NCBI RefSeq assembly: GCF_047250385.1
Contig: NZ_JBLBVM010000051.1
Coordinates: 62,001 to 126,000, forward strand
Source: Glaciecola sp047250385
GTDB lineage: Bacteria; Pseudomonadota; Gammaproteobacteria; Enterobacterales; Alteromonadaceae
Reading direction: 5' to 3'
Length of the DNA stretch: 64,000 nucleotides
Shown: positions 26,657 through 35,893 of the stretch, in pieces
How positions within the stretch are numbered: the stretch's first letter is position 1
How the letters are laid out: each line of letters opens with the position of its first letter
Translations under genes and position numbers: made by a program
Notes under the pieces: generated by a model
Told to the model about the DNA's origin: nothing
The model's database searches: none
What the model saw: only the letters and a program-made list of their open reading frames with translations

Positions 26657-27197
26657 TTTCCCCAGCTACTGATGACATGGTTAATGTGGCAGCTTTGGTT
26701 TTCCAACAACCAGCGCCGTCAGGTAACATTTCTTCAATAACCACTTCTTTATCCGTTATGTTAATTATTTTGCCGAAAAACAGGCCTATGTATTGACCAC
26801 GTTTCGCCTTGTGTAAAGTGCCATCATTGGCCTTGATAAGTACCCATTTTTGACCGCCAGTGCTAAATACACCAGCCATCTGTAATGCATCGATACCGTA
26901 TGACTCTAATTTTTGCTTAGCCCGTTGTCGGTTAGGCTGGGTACAGTTAGCAGTCTGTACTGCAACGCTAGCTGTTTCTTCATTTCCCTGTTGCAGCCTT
27001 TGAAATGGGCTTCTCAAACCACTCGATGTATAGTTAACAGGTTTTAATTGCTCAAACTCTGGATATTCTTCAATATTGACATTTGTATTCGATTTTACGC
27101 TATCTGTGTAAGCAATTAAGTCATCAAGTTTTGCGCTACATGCTGACAAGGCAATACAAGTCGCAAGTACAAGATAATTTTTATTCATTCTTGTCAT
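26643..27197 (-). CDS. pilP: Type IV pilus assembly lipoprotein PilP
   Basis: PilP is a lipoprotein that links the PilMNO inner-membrane complex to PilQ. The 184-residue protein has a lipobox (LSACSA, Cys20) after a short signal peptide, a disordered stretch (about 21-75), and a beta-sandwich domain with the typical MAGVFSTGGQKWVLIKANDGTLHKAKRGQYIG features. Its start overlaps the last base of pilO and its 3' end overlaps pilQ. Confidence 0.93.
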   Translation of the reverse strand: MTRMNKNYLVLATCIALSACSAKLDDLIAYTDSVKSNTNVNIEEYPEFEQLKPVNYTSSGLRSPFQRLQQGNEETASVAVQTANCTQPNRQRAKQKLESYGIDALQMAGVFSTGGQKWVLIKANDGTLHKAKRGQYIGLFFGKIINITDKEVVIEEMLPDGAGCWKTKAATLTMSSVAGENDNV

Positions 27198-27814
27198 TAT
27201 TCTTGCTCCTCAGTATTTGTATCGGCCTGAGTTGTCGCAGCTCGATATGTTTTTGCTTGCATTTTCAAACTAAGTACACCTTGGCTATTCGTAATGTCGA
27301 AGTCATGTAAGGTGACAATTCGTGGAAGGTTCGCGATGTTTGACGTGAATAAACCAAACTCGTGATACGTTCCTTTAACTTCGAGTTGAATAGGTAACTC
27401 GGTGTAAAATTCTTTTGGATTCTCTTGCTGCCAATTAAGTAATTTGAACGATAAACCTGCATCGGTTCCGACATATGTAATGTCATCAAGTAAACCTGGT
27501 GTTTCATTACTAGTAGGCAATGTTTTCAGCATTGATGAAAAGTCACTTTGCATTCTTACAAGTTGCTTTTCATAAGCTTCAAGGTTAACCGCGATTCTAT
27601 ACTTAGATTCAAACGTACCCCTTAACTCAACTTCTTTGCTTTTCGCGCTATCAAGTTTTGGCAGCTTGCTGCTGATAATTGCGTAGTAGCTAATTGCACT
27701 TACAACAACGATGCAGAAAACGGCAACAACGGTTTTGATTTCTTTCGGCCAAATTGCAACCTGTTCAAAATCAAGTTCATTTATTTCTTTAAGTTTGGAA
27801 AAATCAAACGCCAT
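27197..27814 (-). CDS. pilO: Type IV pilus inner-membrane platform protein PilO
   Basis: PilO pairs with PilN and aligns the pilus motor with the secretin. The 205-residue bitopic protein has a short cytoplasmic start, one TM helix (about 28-48, VVAVFCIVVVSAISYYAI), a coiled coil (about 55-95) and a periplasmic ferredoxin-like domain (KLLNWQQENPKEFYTELPIQLEVKGTYHEF region). It shares a base with pilN (stop/start overlap) and with pilP, so the genes are translationally coupled. Confidence 0.93.
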   Translation of the reverse strand: MAFDFSKLKEINELDFEQVAIWPKEIKTVVAVFCIVVVSAISYYAIISSKLPKLDSAKSKEVELRGTFESKYRIAVNLEAYEKQLVRMQSDFSSMLKTLPTSNETPGLLDDITYVGTDAGLSFKLLNWQQENPKEFYTELPIQLEVKGTYHEFGLFTSNIANLPRIVTLHDFDITNSQGVLSLKMQAKTYRAATTQADTNTEEQE

Positions 27815-28401
27815 TATCGATTCTCCTCATTCTCTTCTATCGCTTTTTGGACAGGAGCCACTTTCTGCGTAATAGAGAAGGTCAATTTAAAGTCACTTAC
27901 TGCATTTGAAGTGCTAACATCAGCAGTTATTGAAGATAACACGCCACTCGTAAAGACTTCAGATTGTTCAAGGTTTCGCATAAATGAAGACAGTCGATTG
28001 TTTGACTCACTGATGCCTACGATTTCAATTAAGTTACCGTTGCGTGACATTTTTTCAAAGGAAACGCCAGCTGGTACAATTCGAGCGAGTTCATCAAAAA
28101 CAATTGGTGATACGTTTTTGCTGATTTGAAGCTGTTCAATAAGCGCCATGCGTTGTGCAATTTCGCCTTTAGTGCTGCGTATATCCTTAATGCGTTCAAT
28201 TTTCGTATCAAGAACACCAATTTGCTGCTGCAAGTAATTGTTTCTCGAATTTTGATTTCTAATTTGAGTTTCAATCACTTCACCCAACACCCAAAATACA
28301 GCAAGTACTACAATCGAAATAACGACCAATGAACCAATATACTGTTTCTTATGGCGTTGACGTTGAGCTTCACGCCAAGGAAGTAAGTTTACATGTGCCA
28401 T
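27814..28401 (-). CDS. pilN: Type IV pilus inner-membrane protein PilN
   Basis: PilN binds PilM through its conserved cytoplasmic N-terminus, visible here as INLLPWR-like VNLLPWREAQR (residues 4-14). One TM helix follows (about 23-42), then a coiled coil and a periplasmic domain (SFEKMSRNGNLIEIVGISESN) that pairs with PilO. The 195-residue length is normal. It overlaps pilM by 13 nt. Confidence 0.94.
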   Translation of the reverse strand: MAHVNLLPWREAQRQRHKKQYIGSLVVISIVVLAVFWVLGEVIETQIRNQNSRNNYLQQQIGVLDTKIERIKDIRSTKGEIAQRMALIEQLQISKNVSPIVFDELARIVPAGVSFEKMSRNGNLIEIVGISESNNRLSSFMRNLEQSEVFTSGVLSSITADVSTSNAVSDFKLTFSITQKVAPVQKAIEENEENR

Positions 28402-29453
28402 TGCGAATAACTCCTACTTGCTAAGCCCATTGCTATCGCTAATTGTGCAGCAAACTTATTTAGTCTTTCAGCGTCAACATTGTCAGCGATAGTTAAGTTC
28501 GAAAACGGGTTGAACGCTTCTACTTCAATGCCTAAATCTTTAGATAACTCTTCAACTACTGTTGGTAGTGAACCAGCACCGCCAGAAATAAGAATCTTTT
28601 CAGGCTGTTGCTTGTGGGTTGTTGATGCGTACATTTGCAATGCACGTTGAATTTGTTGCTGTAAGGCAGACAAAAACATTGGCAAGGTATCTTTAAACCA
28701 AGACTCAGGTGCAGAGCCATCCGATATTTGATTTTCAACTTCTTGAATATCTAAAGAATGAATCACGGCCAAATCTTGTATGAATTTGTTCATACCGAAG
28801 TTATGTTCTTTACTATAAATAACTTCGCCATCTTCAACGAAACACACCTGCAATAGACTTGCACCGACATTGATACAACATGTTGGCTTGTCTTTTCTGT
28901 GTGAAGCGAAGTGAATTAGTGCATTGCCTAAAGCGTAACCCTCAATATCCATAACGACTGGCTCGTAAGGTGCTTCTCTTACTAAGGTAATGCGACTATC
29001 AATCATGTCTTTATGCGCAGCGCTCAGTAACACTTCTACTTTTCCGCTGTGAGTTTTGCTTTCGCCTAACTCTTCGAAGTCTAAATAAACCTCTTCAAGT
29101 GGGTATGGAATCAAACTGTCAGCTTCAATCTCTATCTGACTTTCTAATTCGAAATCTGTTTGATTAGGCTCCATAAAAACCACTTTACTTAAGACGGATG
29201 CGCCAGCGACGGCTATAGCGACATTTTTATTTTTTGTCTTTAAGTTGTGTTTAATCTTCGCCAACGCTTTGCTGACAGCGTCAAAGTCTTTAATTTCGCG
29301 CTCATTAAATGCGGAACCCATGATAGGTTCGCAAGCGAAAGCATTTACTTTAGCTACAGAACCGCTAACATCTAGGCAAACTGCCTTGACGTACTTAGTT
29401 CCGATGTCTAGCCCGATAATACTTTGGGCTTTTTTCTTAAAAAGCGATTTCAT
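28389..29453 (-). CDS. pilM: Type IV pilus actin-like ATPase PilM
   Basis: PilM is a cytoplasmic FtsA-like protein that binds ATP and PilN. The 354-residue protein shows the actin-fold phosphate loop IIGLDIGTKYVKAV, the SHS2-like region, CINVGASLLQVCFVEDGEV and the adenosine motif ISGGAGSLPTVVEEL. It is first in pilMNOPQ and divergent from mrcA across a 138 nt gap, an arrangement conserved in many gammaproteobacteria. Confidence 0.95.
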   Translation of the reverse strand: MKSLFKKKAQSIIGLDIGTKYVKAVCLDVSGSVAKVNAFACEPIMGSAFNEREIKDFDAVSKALAKIKHNLKTKNKNVAIAVAGASVLSKVVFMEPNQTDFELESQIEIEADSLIPYPLEEVYLDFEELGESKTHSGKVEVLLSAAHKDMIDSRITLVREAPYEPVVMDIEGYALGNALIHFASHRKDKPTCCINVGASLLQVCFVEDGEVIYSKEHNFGMNKFIQDLAVIHSLDIQEVENQISDGSAPESWFKDTLPMFLSALQQQIQRALQMYASTTHKQQPEKILISGGAGSLPTVVEELSKDLGIEVEAFNPFSNLTIADNVDAERLNKFAAQLAIAMGLASRSYSQWHM

Positions 29454-29591
29454 TGAATAGTAGCTCTGTCATAGTTCTAGTATCATAGGTACAAATAATA
29501 CTGATTTTTTTATACTGTATGGATCTGTTAACGACACCTAGGTATAAAAATTGAGTATTTAAACCCAACTAATAAATGTGAAAACAATACA

Positions 29592-32255
29592 GTGAAGTTA
29601 TTAAAGAAACTCATATTACTGACCATCATAGGTTTTTTTCTAGGTGTCATTAGCATCATAGGTATGTATTTTTATCTCAAACCGGAACTTCCGAGTGTGG
29701 AGGTTCTTCGAGAAGTGAAGCTACAAACACCTATGCGTATATTTACTCAAGATGGCAAGTTGATATCTCAATATGGGGTAAAAAGAAGAATACCGGTTTC
29801 ACTTGAAGATGTCCCCGAGACCTTGGTACAGGCCTTGATCGCAACTGAAGATAGTCGTTTTTACAGTCACATTGGTGTGGACCCTATTGGCGTTGCTCGA
29901 GCCTTTTTGAATTTAATTGTGACAGGAGAGCGGGGGCAAGGTGCAAGTACCTTAACCATGCAAATGGCTAGAGGTTTTTTCTTAACAAGGGAAAAAGTAT
30001 TTAGTCGTAAAATAAGGGAATTATTCATCGCCTTGCACATGGAGCAAGAGTTAAGCAAAGATGAAATTCTTGAATTATATTTAAATAAGGTTGAATTAGG
30101 CCATCGTGCTTTTGGCTTTGGTGCCGCCGCACAGGTTTATTACGGAAAGAATTTAAATGAGTTGAACCTGGCACAGCTTGCTACCTTGGCTGGTTTACCT
30201 CAAGCACCTTCTAAACTCAATCCTATCAGCAGGCCAGAACTTTCTAAACAGCGTCGTCGTATCGTTTTATTGCGTATGCTAGATGAAGGATATATTAACC
30301 GCCAACAGTTCGATGAAGCATCGCAAGCACCCGTTACCGCTAAAAAGCATGGCGCTGAGCTAGCGCTTGACGCACCTTATCTAGCTGACCTTATCTACAA
30401 TGAAATGGTTGAAATTTACGGAAAAGAAATTGCGGAAACCAGTGGCTTCAACGTATATGCTACTGCCGACTATCGTATGCAAAAAGCAGCGCAAGAAGCG
30501 GTAATACAGAACTTACATGACTATGATGAAAGGCACGGTTTTAGAGGGCCTTTAGCACAGTTGTGGGAACCGCTTGAACTTCCTAAACCAGAAGACGATA
30601 TTGAGAATGATGAGACTCTCGCTGACTTTATGGATTCAGAAGCCCTTAATCCAAATGCTTGGTCGCTTGAGAAAGTAACAGCGTATTTGGATAGCGTTGA
30701 CGAAATAAAGCCGTTACTTCCCGCGGCAGTGCTTGCTGTATTTGAAAAATCTGCCGAAGTGATCATTGCGGATGGCGAAAAAATCACGCTAACTTGGGAC
30801 GGCTTGGATTGGGCAAGACCTTATATTGATGATCAAACCCAAGGAGATGACCCTGAATTTGCCAGCGATATCCTCAAAGAAGGTATGCTGATATATATCC
30901 GAAAGCGCCCTCAAGACGATGTTTGGCAACTCGGACAATTCCCAGATGCAACCGGCGCATTAGTTGCAATGGACCCACACGATGGCGCTGTAAAGGCCGT
31001 GGTAGGTGGGTATAGCTTTTATCAAAGTCAATTTAACCGAGCAACACAAGCGAAACGACAAGTAGGCTCTAACATTAAGCCATTTGTCTATGCTGGTGCT
31101 ATAGATAGTGGTTACACTTTGGCTAGTATCATCAATGATGCGCCTATAAATCAATGGGATAGCTCATCAGGCGTTGCATGGCGCCCACAAAACTCACCCG
31201 CAGTATATGAAGGACCTATTCGTTTGCGTGTCGCGTTAGGCATGTCAAAAAACGTTGTCTCGGTGCGTTTGTTACGAGGCGTTGGTTTAGATGAAACAGT
31301 CGACTATATTTCCCGTTTTGGTTTCGACAAAGACGACATTCCTCGTGATGAAACCTTATCTTTGGGTTCTGGTTCACATACACCCTTAGAGGTCGTTTCG
31401 GGCATTGCTGTGTTAGCTAATGGTGGCTTTGCTGTGCGTCCTTATTTTATACAACGAATTGAGAATGACCTTGGTGAATTAATTTGGCAGGCGGAACCGG
31501 CATATGCTTGCAACCCTTGTGAAGACCTTGAAAAAACGGAAACGGAGGAGGATGTTGTTGATGAGTCTGATGTCGAGGCTATGTTAGCAGCTCAATTCAA
31601 TCAACAATTACAGAATAAACAGAAAGTGGACAAACGTTCTGCTGAACAAGTTGTTAACCCTCAAACTGCATTTTTAGTGACGGAAATGATGAGAACGGCC
31701 GTTAAAGCAAATGGTAATTGGAACAACAAAACCTATTGGTTAGGCACAGGTTGGCGCGCTAAAAACCTTTTACAACGCGATGATATTGGCGGAAAAACCG
31801 GTACTACCAACGATTCAAAAGACACCTGGTTTAGCGGCTTTGCTGGAAATTTAGTAGCAACTTCATGGGTTGGTTTTGATGATGCGTCCCGTCAATTGGG
31901 TCGTGTGTCACGAAATCAAAACTTGGTAAACAAAAACCCAGAGAAATTTAATTGGATGGGTAATGCCATGATTGGTGTAGAAGACGGTGCTAAAGGGGCG
32001 CAACCGGCATGGATTCGTTTTATGCAGGATGTGCTCAAAGACCAAGACGAAGTGCCAAAAGTTATCCCAGAAGGCATAGTCAGGGTTCGAATCGATCGTA
32101 AAACAGGCAAGTTAACTCGGCGTACAGATCACACTGCGATGTTCGAATATTTTAAAGTGGGAACTGAACCAACCACTTATGTAGTGGATGATGAGTTATC
32201 ATTGCCCATAGACGACGAAAATCCAAAACGAAATGATCTTGACGATATTTTCTAA
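29592..32255 (+). CDS. mrcA: Penicillin-binding protein 1A (bifunctional transglycosylase/transpeptidase)
   Basis: PBP1A polymerises and cross-links peptidoglycan. The 887-residue protein starts at GTG (29592) without a strong ribosome site. It has one TM helix (about 5-27), a GT51 domain (ATEDSRFYSHIGVDPIG, GASTLTMQMARGFFL), an OB-like insertion (about 310-445) and the transpeptidase domain with active-site SNIK (in KRQVGSNIKPFVY), SKN (LGMSKNVVSV) and KTGT (GGKTGTTND). A short inserted segment rich in Glu lies near residues 640-690. Divergent from pilM. Confidence 0.96.
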   Translation: MKLLKKLILLTIIGFFLGVISIIGMYFYLKPELPSVEVLREVKLQTPMRIFTQDGKLISQYGVKRRIPVSLEDVPETLVQALIATEDSRFYSHIGVDPIGVARAFLNLIVTGERGQGASTLTMQMARGFFLTREKVFSRKIRELFIALHMEQELSKDEILELYLNKVELGHRAFGFGAAAQVYYGKNLNELNLAQLATLAGLPQAPSKLNPISRPELSKQRRRIVLLRMLDEGYINRQQFDEASQAPVTAKKHGAELALDAPYLADLIYNEMVEIYGKEIAETSGFNVYATADYRMQKAAQEAVIQNLHDYDERHGFRGPLAQLWEPLELPKPEDDIENDETLADFMDSEALNPNAWSLEKVTAYLDSVDEIKPLLPAAVLAVFEKSAEVIIADGEKITLTWDGLDWARPYIDDQTQGDDPEFASDILKEGMLIYIRKRPQDDVWQLGQFPDATGALVAMDPHDGAVKAVVGGYSFYQSQFNRATQAKRQVGSNIKPFVYAGAIDSGYTLASIINDAPINQWDSSSGVAWRPQNSPAVYEGPIRLRVALGMSKNVVSVRLLRGVGLDETVDYISRFGFDKDDIPRDETLSLGSGSHTPLEVVSGIAVLANGGFAVRPYFIQRIENDLGELIWQAEPAYACNPCEDLEKTETEEDVVDESDVEAMLAAQFNQQLQNKQKVDKRSAEQVVNPQTAFLVTEMMRTAVKANGNWNNKTYWLGTGWRAKNLLQRDDIGGKTGTTNDSKDTWFSGFAGNLVATSWVGFDDASRQLGRVSRNQNLVNKNPEKFNWMGNAMIGVEDGAKGAQPAWIRFMQDVLKDQDEVPKVIPEGIVRVRIDRKTGKLTRRTDHTAMFEYFKVGTEPTTYVVDDELSLPIDDENPKRNDLDDIF

Positions 32256-32402
32256 TCGACTCAATTATTTTACGGGGTTTTCTATACAATTATCTATACT
32301 ATAGCTACAAGTTCTGTCCAAAATAAGTGTTCGGTGGCGGGCACTTACACATTAGAAGACAGATAAATCATTAATGCACTAGGCAAAAAAGAGAGTTCAC
32401 GA

Positions 32403-34097
32403 ATGAGCGACAGCAGTCAGCACAATCACTTATATATTCCGCATGCGGGCCCTTCTTTACTTGAAACGCCTTTATTAAATAAAGGCAGCGCATTTACAGA
32501 AAAAGAAAGAAAAAACTTCAATTTGCTAGGTTTGCTACCTCCTCGATATGAAACAATTGAAGAGCAAGTTAGCCGAGCGTATAAACAATATAAAGGTTTC
32601 GAAAACCCCTTGAACAAGCACATTTATTTGCGCTCTATTCAGGATAACAACGAGACCTTGTTCTATCGTTTGTTGCAAGCGCATATCGAAGAGATGATGC
32701 CGATTATATACACGCCGACAGTAGGAGATGCGTGTGAGGGCTTTTCCGATATTTACCGAAGTTCACGTGGCTTATTCATCAGCTATGAAGAGCGTCATTT
32801 AATGGATGACATCTTGCGTAATGCAACAAAACGAAAAGTGAAAGTGATTGTTGTCACCGATGGTGAGCGCATCCTCGGTTTAGGCGATCAGGGCATTGGT
32901 GGAATGGGTATTCCAATCGGTAAACTATCCTTGTACACAGCCTGCGGCGGTATCAGTCCAGCTTATACTTTGCCGGTTATGTTAGATGTAGGCACGAACA
33001 ACCCTAAGTTACTTAATGATTCGATGTACATGGGGGCGCGTCACGAACGTATTAAAGACGAGCAGTATTACGAGTTTGTCGATATGTTTATTTCTGCAGC
33101 TCGCAGACGTTGGCCAGAAGTCATGATCCAATTCGAAGACTTTGCACAGCCAAACGCTATGCCTTTATTACAAAAATATCGTGACGAAGTGTGTTGCTTT
33201 AATGACGATATACAAGGCACTGCAGCAGTGACGCTTGGTACAATATTGGCTGCTTGCAGAGTTCGTGGCGCTAAGCTGTCTGACATGAATGTCGTTTTTG
33301 TGGGGTCAGGCTCGGCAGGTTGTGGAATAGCTGAAATGCTGATCCAACAAATGATATCTGAAGGTTTAAGCAATAAAGAAGCGCGTAAGCATGTGTTTAT
33401 GATAGACCGTTATGGACTATTAACCGAGGGCATGGAAAACCTCCGCGACTTCCAACAAGTACTACAACAGTCTAAAGATGCCATAAACGATTGGTCTTAC
33501 AGTGGTGAATATGCATCCCTTTTAGATGTGATTAACTGCGCTAAACCTGATGTGCTAATTGGCGTTTCTGGTCAGCCGGGCTTATTTACAGAGCAAACTA
33601 TTAGAGCCATGGCGCAACACAGTGAAAAGCCCATTATATTCCCGCTTAGTAATCCTTCAAGACAAGTTGAAGCAAGGCCAGAACAAGTGATTGAATGGAC
33701 CGACGGTAATGTTGTTATTGCAACGGGCAGCCCATTCAAACCTGTGGAATACAAAGGTCGCGTATTTCCTATCGCGCAGTGTAATAATAGTTACATATTC
33801 CCAGGTATAGGCTTAGGCGTAATTGCTGCAAAGGCCAGTCGAATAAGCGATGACATGCTCATGGCTGCAAGTAATGCACTAGCAGATGCTTCGCCGATGG
33901 TGAATGATGTTAATGGTGAATTACTGCCACCTCTAACTGAAATTGGTGAGCTTAGTCGCAAGATTGCATTTGCTGTTGCTAAAGTAGCGATGGAGCAAGA
34001 GTTGGCGCTACCTATTCCTGATGAGCTTTTAAAAAGCCGCATTGAAGGAAATTTCTGGAAAGCAGAATATCGACCGTACAAGCGCGTTAGTATCTAA
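32403..34097 (+). CDS. maeA: NAD-dependent malic enzyme
   Basis: This enzyme decarboxylates malate to pyruvate with NAD. The 564-residue length fits the large MaeA/SfcA type (E. coli 565). Motifs visible are IYTPTVGDACEGFS with the catalytic Tyr, GERILGLGDQG, IQFEDFAQPNA, FNDDIQGTAAVTLG for metal binding, the Rossmann loop VFVGSGSAGCGIAEM, and FPLSNPSRQVEARPEQ. It is monocistronic, about 150 nt after mrcA, and closed by a strong hairpin terminator. Confidence 0.96.
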   Translation: MSDSSQHNHLYIPHAGPSLLETPLLNKGSAFTEKERKNFNLLGLLPPRYETIEEQVSRAYKQYKGFENPLNKHIYLRSIQDNNETLFYRLLQAHIEEMMPIIYTPTVGDACEGFSDIYRSSRGLFISYEERHLMDDILRNATKRKVKVIVVTDGERILGLGDQGIGGMGIPIGKLSLYTACGGISPAYTLPVMLDVGTNNPKLLNDSMYMGARHERIKDEQYYEFVDMFISAARRRWPEVMIQFEDFAQPNAMPLLQKYRDEVCCFNDDIQGTAAVTLGTILAACRVRGAKLSDMNVVFVGSGSAGCGIAEMLIQQMISEGLSNKEARKHVFMIDRYGLLTEGMENLRDFQQVLQQSKDAINDWSYSGEYASLLDVINCAKPDVLIGVSGQPGLFTEQTIRAMAQHSEKPIIFPLSNPSRQVEARPEQVIEWTDGNVVIATGSPFKPVEYKGRVFPIAQCNNSYIFPGIGLGVIAAKASRISDDMLMAASNALADASPMVNDVNGELLPPLTEIGELSRKIAFAVAKVAMEQELALPIPDELLKSRIEGNFWKAEYRPYKRVSI

Positions 34098-34117
34098 ATT
34101 AAATACTATCAATATGG

Positions 34118-34150
34118 AAAGGCCGATTTGTGAAAACGAATCGGCCTTTT
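34118..34150 (+). terminator. Strong terminator after maeA
   Basis: A perfect 11 bp stem, AAAGGCCGATT (34118-34128) with AATCGGCCTTT (34139-34149), has a 10 nt loop and ends in TTTT. Its arms begin with A-rich sequence, so it could also stop leftward transcription from the ATP-grasp pseudogene. Confidence 0.85.
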
Positions 34151-34196
34151 AGTTTGTGTTCTCAAATTACCAGCTTCGCGCTTAGTAAAGAGCTAA

Positions 34197-35159
34197 TTAG
34201 TGTTTGTTTGATACTAGTTTAAGCTGTTCACCCAAATACTTTGCAAGCTCTAACATGCCATACTTTTCAGCCAGGGCTTCCGCATCTGAGTTGTAATTTG
34301 TATTTGTGTTGACATCGTAGGTAAAAACTTCGCCTTTCGAATCCACAATACTCTCTATTCCAGCAACTTGGATATTATTATGCTTTAAAAAAGCTTCATA
34401 CTTTTCAATAAAGTGTGGGTAATAATCCTGCAAAACCTGAAACTTTGCATCTTGCGCGTTTGTTTCAGGCGTTTCGTTAGCGCTTGCCGGGCAAGCTAAA
34501 TCTTCGAGTGAACACGCATCTGCAGGACACAGTTCAAAGCCCTCAGAAGTATTGACTCGAACACCATACAAAAATTTTCCGTCTATAAACTCATGGCGAA
34601 TGATATAGGGCTCGGGAGCCTTGATATATTCTTGAATAAGCGTAATACCGTCCACCGGATGATCAAACGCATCACTATTTAAATATTCCTCAAGCGACTC
34701 AATTGTTTCAAACAAAAATACGCCTTGGCCTTTGCCTGCACAATTGTGTTTCGTGATAAATGGCAACTTACCTAATAATTGTGCGCTCTTCAGTATATTT
34801 TCTTTACCCACAGCAGCAATGGTATGAGGTGTGGCAATGTTAAATTGATTAAGAGATAGATACTGCTTTATCTTACTGACCTCTAGTTATAATGCTCGAG
34901 CACCATTTATTATTGTGCGATTATGACTATCTAGCCATGTGATTACTGAATCGGCAAAACAGGGCGCGTATTGATGATTTCGAGTATGTGAAGAAGCACT
35001 CACTCGGTTGTAAAAAACGCCCTCGGGCGGCACTGATGTTAAATCGAGCAAGCCTTTATCCAAATGCCACAATTCGAATGGAAGAGACAACTCCTCTAGT
35101 CGTTTAACGAGGTGATTAGTCCATTCATCGTTTTCGTGAATTACGTATATTTTTTTCAT
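34197..35159 (-). pseudogene. RimK-like ATP-grasp ligase interrupted by one in-frame TAA stop
   Basis: Read from the ATG at 35159, the frame gives 90 codons ending NGARAL, a TAA at 34889-34887, and then continues in the same frame (LEVSKIKQYLSLN...) to the stop at 34197, about 320 codons in all. The pieces join into one RimK-type alpha-L-glutamate ligase: an N-terminal domain (YVIHENDEWT, GVFYNRVSASSHTR), the ATP-grasp phosphate loop FITKHNCAGKGQGV, and the metal site YDVNTNTNYN. The stop lies inside the conserved INGARAL-x-LEVSK segment, where Glu or Gln would be expected, so GAA or CAA to TAA would explain it. A downstream start at 34811 would give 204 residues lacking the N-terminal domain. 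A sequencing error is possible. Confidence 0.85.
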
Positions 35160-35433
35160 AGATTGAAACCTAAAGGTAAGAGAGCTTTCTTATAATTGAC
35201 TAACAGTACGTGAAAACAGAATAAAAGTATTACCCGTTGTAACTTTTTTCAACTACTAAAAGTGGATCTCTGCGTCGTCAATAACTTCTTTTATTTGTCC
35301 CGTCAAATTTGTTAAGTCTTATATCTATATTGTGCCAACAAGGAATCTTCTGCGAGCATGTGAGGTCTGAATATAATGTATAGAAAGTTAACGGGAAACC
35401 AAAAAAAGGTAGCTAGCTAAGCTTATAGTTTGA

Positions 35434-35877
35434 TTAGGGGGCATTACTAGCTTGTTTATTTTTGACAAGTGTTGCTAAAACACTAACGAGGTCTTTTCCC
35501 GTTTTTTTCATTGCATTGAGGTCTTTGGATTCTCTTATGCCATCGAGATCAAATCTCATTGAATCCTCGATACCGGCAAACGCCATTGCCCATTCGGAAA
35601 AGCTTCTTTTTTCAGACGTTTCAAAGTTGAGTACCGTCACTTGGGTATGTCGACTATCTTGTTGAATGGTTTCAAAAAGCTCTTCAATGCAATCTTCTTC
35701 TCCTTCTATTACTTGGCAAAAATAACCACCGGAATACAATAATGCACCGGTAATTCCTAGTCTAATGTTGTTTTTGGTTGCTGCTTTTAATATTGACTCA
35801 ATTTGCAATTGGATTTCTTGCTTATCTCCGCTAATCGAGTTTTTACTTATGTAAGATAATTTAAATAAATTCGACAT
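35434..35877 (-). CDS. Stand-alone BLUF-domain blue-light photoreceptor
   Basis: BLUF domains bind FAD and sense blue light by rearranging hydrogen bonds around a Tyr-Gln pair. The 147-residue protein shows Tyr9 (KLSYISK), Asn36/37 in NNIRLGITGALLY, Gln55 in FCQVIEGE, the SRHTQV loop, and Trp96/Met98 (SEWAMAF), all the residues needed for photochemistry. A roughly 45-residue helical tail follows, as in PixD-type short BLUF proteins. There is no output domain; the gene lies 16 nt downstream of an EAL-domain gene in the same direction, so that protein is the likely partner (inference). Confidence 0.92.
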   Translation of the reverse strand: MSNLFKLSYISKNSISGDKQEIQLQIESILKAATKNNIRLGITGALLYSGGYFCQVIEGEEDCIEELFETIQQDSRHTQVTVLNFETSEKRSFSEWAMAFAGIEDSMRFDLDGIRESKDLNAMKKTGKDLVSVLATLVKNKQASNAP

Positions 35878-35893
35878 AATGATTCCACATACC

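Noticed and set aside
32080..32095. GGTTCGAATC-like sequence resembling a tRNA T-loop
   Set aside because: It lies inside the mrcA reading frame and no acceptor or anticodon stem can be drawn around it.
34197..34811. Annotating the 204-codon 3' piece of the broken ligase as an independent gene
   Set aside because: Family sequence continues in frame upstream to 35159 across a single stop codon, so one interrupted gene is the simpler reading.
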